This document shows positions 59,973 to 64,000 of a stretch of DNA of 64,000 bases, one piece after another. The notes below the pieces were generated by a model. It saw only the letters and a list, made by a program, of their open reading frames with translations, searched no databases and was not told the origin of the DNA. The stretch is from Flavobacterium fragile (lineage in GTDB: Bacteria; Bacteroidota; Bacteroidia; Flavobacteriales; Flavobacteriaceae): NCBI RefSeq assembly GCF_023634865.1, contig NZ_JAMLJN010000008.1, positions 1 through 64,000 on the forward strand, read 5' to 3'. The stretch's first letter is position 1. Every line of letters starts with the position of its first letter. The position numbers were made by a program, and so were the translations under genes.

Positions 59973-60598
59973 ATCAAGGTAATTTTATTGATAAATCTTT
60001 CTTTAATTCGGTTGTCGTGCGTAACGATTAGTAAAGCCGCTTTATATTCTTTCGATAATGAAGTCAACAATTCGATTACTTTATCTGCATTTTTATCATC
60101 TAAACTTGATGTGGGTTCATCAGCTAACAATACTTTTGGTTCATTCATCAACGCTCGAGCAATCGAAACACGTTGTTGTTGTCCAATACTTAATTGCGAT
60201 GGTAATTTAGACGCTTGGTTTTCGATTCCCAATTGTTCTAATAATTTCTTTGCACGTTTGGTATGTTTTTTACCTGTTGCTAACCAACTTGCCATTTCTA
60301 AATTTTCCAAAACCGTCAACGCCCCAATAAAATGTGATTTTTGAAAAACCACACCAATGTGCTTTCCACGAAATTTATCAGTTGCTTTTTCAGAAAGGGA
60401 AACGATATCGGTTTTATCGATTTCAATTGTTCCTGATTTTGGTTTTAACAAACCTCCTAAAATATGTAAATAAGTAGTTTTCCCTTTTCCAGAATCACCT
60501 GTAATTAACAAAGTACTTCCTGCTTCACAGTACAAATCGGGCATGTGAAAAATTTGGTCTTTTGAGTAGGAAAAAGTGATGTTTTTGGTGCTAATCAT
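59969..60598 (-). CDS. ABC transporter ATP-binding protein (LolD/MacB-like)
   Basis: This 209-residue ATPase has Walker A 'ITGDSGKGKTTYLHILGGLL', a Q-loop near 'GVVFQKSHFIGALTVLENL', signature 'QLSIGQQQRVSIARALMNEP', Walker B 'VLLADEPTSSLDDKNAD' and the switch His in 'LIVTHDNRI'. All are intact. It is first gene of the three-gene operon with the permease (4-bp overlap). Confidence 0.92.
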   Translation of the reverse strand: MISTKNITFSYSKDQIFHMPDLYCEAGSTLLITGDSGKGKTTYLHILGGLLKPKSGTIEIDKTDIVSLSEKATDKFRGKHIGVVFQKSHFIGALTVLENLEMASWLATGKKHTKRAKKLLEQLGIENQASKLPSQLSIGQQQRVSIARALMNEPKVLLADEPTSSLDDKNADKVIELLTSLSKEYKAALLIVTHDNRIKERFINKITLI

Positions 60599-60676
60599 AG
60601 TTCAACGAACATTAATTTTAGTGATGCAAGATAAGAAATTGGATAGAAAAATTTCTTAAATAAATTGTAATAAAAA

Positions 60677-60702
60677 CCTTGTGATTTACTTTCATCACAA
60701 GG
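60677..60702 (-). terminator. Terminator of the superoxide dismutase gene
   Basis: The stem CCTTGTGAT (60677-60685) with ATCACAAGG (60694-60702), loop of eight, is followed on the minus strand by a T-rich run. Confidence 0.8.
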
Positions 60703-60725
60703 CAATTATATTTTAGACTTAAATA

Positions 60726-61724
60726 TTATTCTTCATCATGCGTACACAATCCTACTATCGAATGGAAAGTGTCATGTAAACCATTTAAAGCTTTAGTGAT
60801 TTTTTCGTCAGAAGCTTTAGACTTCACTAATTTATCTAAGGCTTTGCTGTCTTTAGCTAATTTATTTACTGCAGCAACAATTGCTTTTTTATTGAATTCA
60901 GCTGGAATTTTAGCCATTTTTAAAGCATTTGCTTTTTCAGCCATTTCAGCACTTCTTTCTTTAATTGGTTGTAAATTTCCTTCTTCACTTGGATGGAAAG
61001 TTTGCGACATCACTTTGTGAAACGTTTTGATTTCTGGCCATGAAGCAAAAGTATCAGGTTTTGGCATCGCTGCTTTATATCTTTTACTAACTTCTGTCCA
61101 GTTTACTACATTCCAAATAGCCGATAAATAATCTGCACGTTTGTTTTGATATTTTAAGTAATACGCATGTTCCCAAACGTCGATTCCGAAGATCGGTGTT
61201 CCTTTTACTTCAGCAATATCCATTAACGGATTGTCTTGATTTGGAGTTGAAGTTACTACTAATTTTCCCTCTTTCGTCACTACCAACCAAGCCCAACCTG
61301 AACCAAAACGACTTGCTCCAGCCGCATTTAATTTTTCTTTCAATCCATCTAAACTTCCGAATGTTTCATTTACCGCTTTTTCTAATTCAGCTGACATTTT
61401 AGTGTTTTTTTCAGATGTTAAAACAGACCAAAACAACTCGTGATTGTAATGTCCACCACCATTATTACGAACTGCCGCTGGCAAAGTAGAAATCTTTGCA
61501 AAAATTTCGTTTAAGCTTAATTTTCCATCTGCAGTTCCTGCTAAAGCTGTATTAAGATTTTTCACATAAGCAGCGTGATGCTTGCCATAATGAATTTCCA
61601 TAGTTTGCGCATCTACAAAAGGCTCCAAAGCATTATATGCATAAGGTAATGCTTTTTGTGTAAACTGAGCTGATGCAGTTAAAGTTACTAAAAGTATAGC
61701 AACTAAAAATTTTATTTGTTTCAT
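60726..61724 (-). CDS. Exported Fe/Mn superoxide dismutase with C-terminal helical extension
   Basis: This 332-residue protein carries a signal peptide ('MKQIKFLVAILLVTLTASAQ', cut about residue 20), so the enzyme acts in the periplasm. The SOD domain (about 22-215) has the metal ligands: His in 'MEIHYGKHHAAY', His in 'GGGHYNHELFW', Asp and His in 'FGIDVWEHAYYLKY'. From about residue 225 follow about 105 extra residues, mostly helical. They include 'TFHKVMSQTFHPSEEGN' at the start and 'LHDTFHSIVGLCTHDEE' at the end, which looks like a four-helix bundle with paired His that could bind a metal. Typical SODs end before this part. Confidence 0.9.
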   Translation of the reverse strand: MKQIKFLVAILLVTLTASAQFTQKALPYAYNALEPFVDAQTMEIHYGKHHAAYVKNLNTALAGTADGKLSLNEIFAKISTLPAAVRNNGGGHYNHELFWSVLTSEKNTKMSAELEKAVNETFGSLDGLKEKLNAAGASRFGSGWAWLVVTKEGKLVVTSTPNQDNPLMDIAEVKGTPIFGIDVWEHAYYLKYQNKRADYLSAIWNVVNWTEVSKRYKAAMPKPDTFASWPEIKTFHKVMSQTFHPSEEGNLQPIKERSAEMAEKANALKMAKIPAEFNKKAIVAAVNKLAKDSKALDKLVKSKASDEKITKALNGLHDTFHSIVGLCTHDEE

Positions 61725-61881
61725 GATATTTTAAATTTTGATAAAAATACGGCTAATCGATTAGATAAAAAACTACCAAATCTTAAAATTTCTATAATTC
61801 TTAATTTAAACGCGAAGATTGTAATGAAAAATTAAGTGTATGTTTTTTTAAATACATAGATTCTGTGTATTTAGAAAAAAA

Positions 61882-62565
61882 TCAAAAAATCCCCTCATCC
61901 TGAAAACTCAAATACCCATTCTCAGTAATGATAAGATGATCTAAAACTTGAATTTCTAAGGTTTGCCCTGCTTCTTTGATACGTTTTGTGATTTTTAAAT
62001 CGGCTTCACTGGCGATTAATTTTCCAGAAGGGTGATTGTGGGAAAGAATTAAACCCGTTGCATTTTGTTCGAATGCCATTTTGAAGATAATTCGAATATC
62101 CACAACAGTTCCTGTTATTCCGCCTTTTGAGAGTTGGGCTTTGTAGATGACTTTATTGGAATTATTAAGATATAATACCCAAAATTCTTCGTGAGGTAAT
62201 TCGCCAATTATGGGTTGCATGATATCGAAAACTGCTTTACTGGAAGTGATTTTTTTGAGTTCGACGGCTTCTTCGGCTCTACGTCTTCGTCCTAATTCTA
62301 ATGCAGCGGCGATGGAAATAGCTTTGGCTTCACCAATTCCTTTGAATTGCATGAGTTGGGAAACCGACATTTTTCCTAACGTATTCAGATTGTTTTCGGA
62401 GGAAGCTAAAATGCGTTGGCACAATTGCACCGCGCTCTCATTTCGAGAACCGGAACCAATTAAGATAGCAAGTAATTCGGAATCAGATAAGGTGGATTTA
62501 CCTTTTAGAAGAAATTTTTCACGTGGGCGATCGTCTTCGGCCCATTGGTTGATTGGCGTGTACAT
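61882..62565 (-). CDS. radC: RadC-family protein (JAB/MPN domain)
   Basis: This 227-residue protein has an N-terminal helix-hairpin-helix region ('QLMQFKGIGEAKAISIAAALELGR') and a JAB/MPN domain with metal motif 'LSHNHPSGKLIASEADLKIT' (HxH...D), the UPF0758 signature. Despite the name, a repair role is disputed; family members are tied to mobile elements in some genomes. It has a TATTTTTG box 28-35 bases upstream. Confidence 0.93.
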   Translation of the reverse strand: MYTPINQWAEDDRPREKFLLKGKSTLSDSELLAILIGSGSRNESAVQLCQRILASSENNLNTLGKMSVSQLMQFKGIGEAKAISIAAALELGRRRRAEEAVELKKITSSKAVFDIMQPIIGELPHEEFWVLYLNNSNKVIYKAQLSKGGITGTVVDIRIIFKMAFEQNATGLILSHNHPSGKLIASEADLKITKRIKEAGQTLEIQVLDHLIITENGYLSFQDEGIF

Positions 62566-62592
62566 AAAATTTTATTTTGGCGTTTATGAGAA

Positions 62593-62600
62593 CAAAAATA
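62593..62600 (-). promoter_or_regulatory. Putative -7 box (TATTTTTG) of radC
   Basis: A minus-strand match to TAnnTTTG lies 27 bases before the ATG at 62565. Confidence 0.4.
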
Positions 62601-62714
62601 ATTGAAAAAATTGGAATGTCAAAATTATTGATGGGTGATGGAAGACTTTATCTAAACTTTAGAATGATTAATACTAAATTGAACTAAAGTTTCGTTTTCA
62701 TTAAAATCAAACTT

Positions 62715-63362
62715 ATGAAATTTACTGGAATTATTTTATTGTCTTTTTTATTTCTGAATTGTAAAAAAGAAACCATTAAAACTAAAGTTGCGCAACAGAT
62801 TGAATCAAAAACAGAAATCAAAGCAATTGAAAACCCAACTGATTTCTATGAAAAACTTTCCAATGCAGCGATTTCGATAATTGATCCTGAAGTGGTTTAC
62901 ACTCCGGATTATGTTGGGATAAAATATCCGAATGGAGATGTTCCGGCAAAAACGGGTGTTTGCACGGATGTGTTGATTCGAGCGTATCGAAAATTAGGAA
63001 TTGATTTGCAAAAAGAAGTTCATGAAGACATGAAAGCTAACTTTTCTTTGTATCCGAATTTAGAAAAATGGGGTTTGAAAACTACCGATAAAAACATCGA
63101 CCACAGAAGGGTTCCCAATTTAGAAGTTTTCTTTGCTCGAAAAGGAGAAAGTTTACCCATAACTCAAAACTCAAACGATTACAAAACAGGTGATTTAGTC
63201 ACTTGGATGATTGGTGATAAATTACCGCATATTGGTATTGTAACGCACATAAAATCAGGAAATGGCAACCCAATGATTGTCCACAACGTAGGAAGCGGAC
63301 AAGTTTTAGAAGATTGCTTGTTGAGTTGGAAAATTGTGGGGCATTTTAGATATGGAAAGTAA
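62715..63362 (+). CDS. DUF1287-family lipoprotein
   Basis: This 215-residue lipoprotein has a signal peptide with lipobox 'FLFLNC' (Cys16). The DUF1287 domain (about 45-213) resembles NlpC/P60-type cysteine hydrolases: 'TGVCTDVLIRAYRKLGID' offers the Cys, 'LPHIGIVTHI' and 'MIVHNVGSGQ' the His region. Start 'DPEVVYTPDYVGIKYPNGDVP' is typical. A cell-wall target is plausible but untested. It converges on the unknown gene at 63346 with a 17-bp overlap. Confidence 0.88.
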   Translation: MKFTGIILLSFLFLNCKKETIKTKVAQQIESKTEIKAIENPTDFYEKLSNAAISIIDPEVVYTPDYVGIKYPNGDVPAKTGVCTDVLIRAYRKLGIDLQKEVHEDMKANFSLYPNLEKWGLKTTDKNIDHRRVPNLEVFFARKGESLPITQNSNDYKTGDLVTWMIGDKLPHIGIVTHIKSGNGNPMIVHNVGSGQVLEDCLLSWKIVGHFRYGK

Positions 63363-63798
63363 ATTTCAACTTTTCATACCAAGTAATTTTAATATTTCTT
63401 AACTCGGCAACTTCTTCAAAACCATATGCCTTTTTAATAAAAAAACACACATAATTTTTATTCATTTCAGTTAAATCATTTCTACAACTTAAATAGATTT
63501 TTTGAAAGTCAATTAAACATTCTATATATATTGAAATTTCTTTTTTTGCTTCTAAATTTGCCTTAAAAACGAAAGCAGATGAACTTTGTCTATAATCAGG
63601 ATTATCGAAATAAATTTTAGAGTTAGAAACCTCTATCTTCTCTCCAAATAACTGAAAAAAGTCATCACATAAAGAATTACTAATAATTTGAATAGACTCA
63701 TTTAACTCTTTTAAAATCAAAAAATCTTCTTCATTACTTCTTGTTGAATTACTTAGTTCACTTAATAGCGAATATGTCTTAAATTTGTTCTTCATCAA
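63346..63798 (-). CDS. Hypothetical protein next to the Mpl gene
   Basis: This 150-residue cytoplasmic-looking protein has no signal peptide or membrane helix. Visible segments are 'TYSLLSELSNSTRSNEEDF', 'FFQLFGEKIEVSNSKIYFD', 'LIDFQKIYLSCRNDLTEMN', rich in aromatic and charged residues. I recognise no family. It lies 11 bp after the Mpl stop on the same strand, so it is likely co-transcribed, and its 3' end overlaps the end of the convergent DUF1287 gene. Confidence 0.65.
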   Translation of the reverse strand: MMKNKFKTYSLLSELSNSTRSNEEDFLILKELNESIQIISNSLCDDFFQLFGEKIEVSNSKIYFDNPDYRQSSSAFVFKANLEAKKEISIYIECLIDFQKIYLSCRNDLTEMNKNYVCFFIKKAYGFEEVAELRNIKITWYEKLKFTFHI

Positions 63799-63809
63799 AT
63801 TCAGATATC

Positions 63810-64000
63810 CTAATTTACTAACCCTTTCACCTCATCAAAATTCAATCCGCCGTAATTTCCTGAACTCATTAATAGTAAAGCGGAATTATCTAAATTTTGG
63901 CTGAATAAAAAGTCTTTAAATTCTGTTGGATTGGTATAAATAATCAAATCTTCTCTTTGGAACGATTGTGCGATTTGGTCATAGGTTACTTCTTCCAAAC
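63810..64000 (-). CDS. mpl: Mpl-type UDP-N-acetylmuramate:tripeptide ligase, C-terminal end (partial)
   Basis: The last 62-63 codons of a Mur ligase continue beyond 64000. 'EEVTYDQIAQSFQREDLIIYT' and 'ALLLMSSGNYGGLNFDEV' match the end of the C-terminal domain of Mpl, which re-uses cell-wall tripeptide by joining it to UDP-MurNAc. The first in-window codon read as a start is a Leu (TTG) inside the gene. MurC is possible, but the ending fits Mpl of Flavobacteriia better. Confidence 0.75.
   Translation of the reverse strand, partial: LEEVTYDQIAQSFQREDLIIYTNPTEFKDFLFSQNLDNSALLLMSSGNYGGLNFDEVKGLVN

Noticed and set aside
61882..62565. radC as sign of a mobile element
   Set aside because: radC genes occur on mobile elements, but this one is flanked by chromosomal housekeeping genes with no integrase, att-like repeats or phage genes.

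Overview
The window looks like a chromosomal segment of a Flavobacterium-type member of the Bacteroidota. The evidence is AT-rich DNA, TAnnTTTG-type -7 promoter boxes, almost no Shine-Dalgarno sequences, a SusC/SusD pair, a giant protein with a type IX secretion (T9SS) sorting domain, an UpxY-type NusG paralogue and Bacteroidota-style ribosomal proteins. I see no tRNA or rRNA gene, CRISPR array or prophage.

Layout. 1-1.1 kb: the C-terminal end of an IS110-like transposase, a dispersed repeat and a small outer-membrane barrel gene. 1.1-9.4 kb (minus strand): a 2532-residue T9SS surface protein preceded by an UpxY-like antiterminator gene. 9.4-11.1 kb: a gene-free tract packed with heptamer arrays and four tandem copies of a ~153-bp repeat. 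11.1-19.5 kb (minus): an outer-membrane barrel gene with its own promoter, then a surface-polysaccharide operon read wza-wzc-epimerase-ugd-S23-tviB. This operon has no glycosyltransferase, Wzx or Wzy. It carries an 18-copy, 16-bp tandem array directly after the ugd stop codon, and its S23 gene is broken by an in-frame stop.

19.6-29.1 kb: housekeeping genes, namely recR, a sodium/solute symporter, a CoA-binding protein, a MarC protein, two adjacent guanidino-group hydrolases (CtlX- and DDAH-like), citrate synthase, enolase and carA. 29.1-46.4 kb (minus): a continuous translation block. rpsL-rpsG-fusA-rpsJ is followed by a terminator and a new promoter, then rplC through rplQ including secY, infA, rpmJ and rpoA. 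An attenuator-like hairpin sits just before rpsD, and a strong hairpin lies between rpsN and rpsH.

46.7-64 kb: a BamA/TamA-like barrel, an orphan SusCD pair, rlmB, rhomboid, rarA, a HAD nucleotidase, and a possible metal-handling group (DUF3299-like secreted protein, FtsX-type permease with a His-rich loop, LolD-like ATPase). These are followed by a secreted superoxide dismutase with a His-containing helical extension, radC, a DUF1287 lipoprotein, an unknown gene and the 3' end of an Mpl-type Mur ligase.

No clearly new multi-gene system is proven. The best leads are (a) the ABC pair with the His-rich permease plus the extended secreted SOD, (b) a specialised NusG next to a 7.6-kb adhesin gene rather than at the head of the polysaccharide operon, (c) tandem DNA arrays inside and beside a polysaccharide operon that lacks its assembly genes, and (d) candidate RNA control elements in the ribosomal operons.
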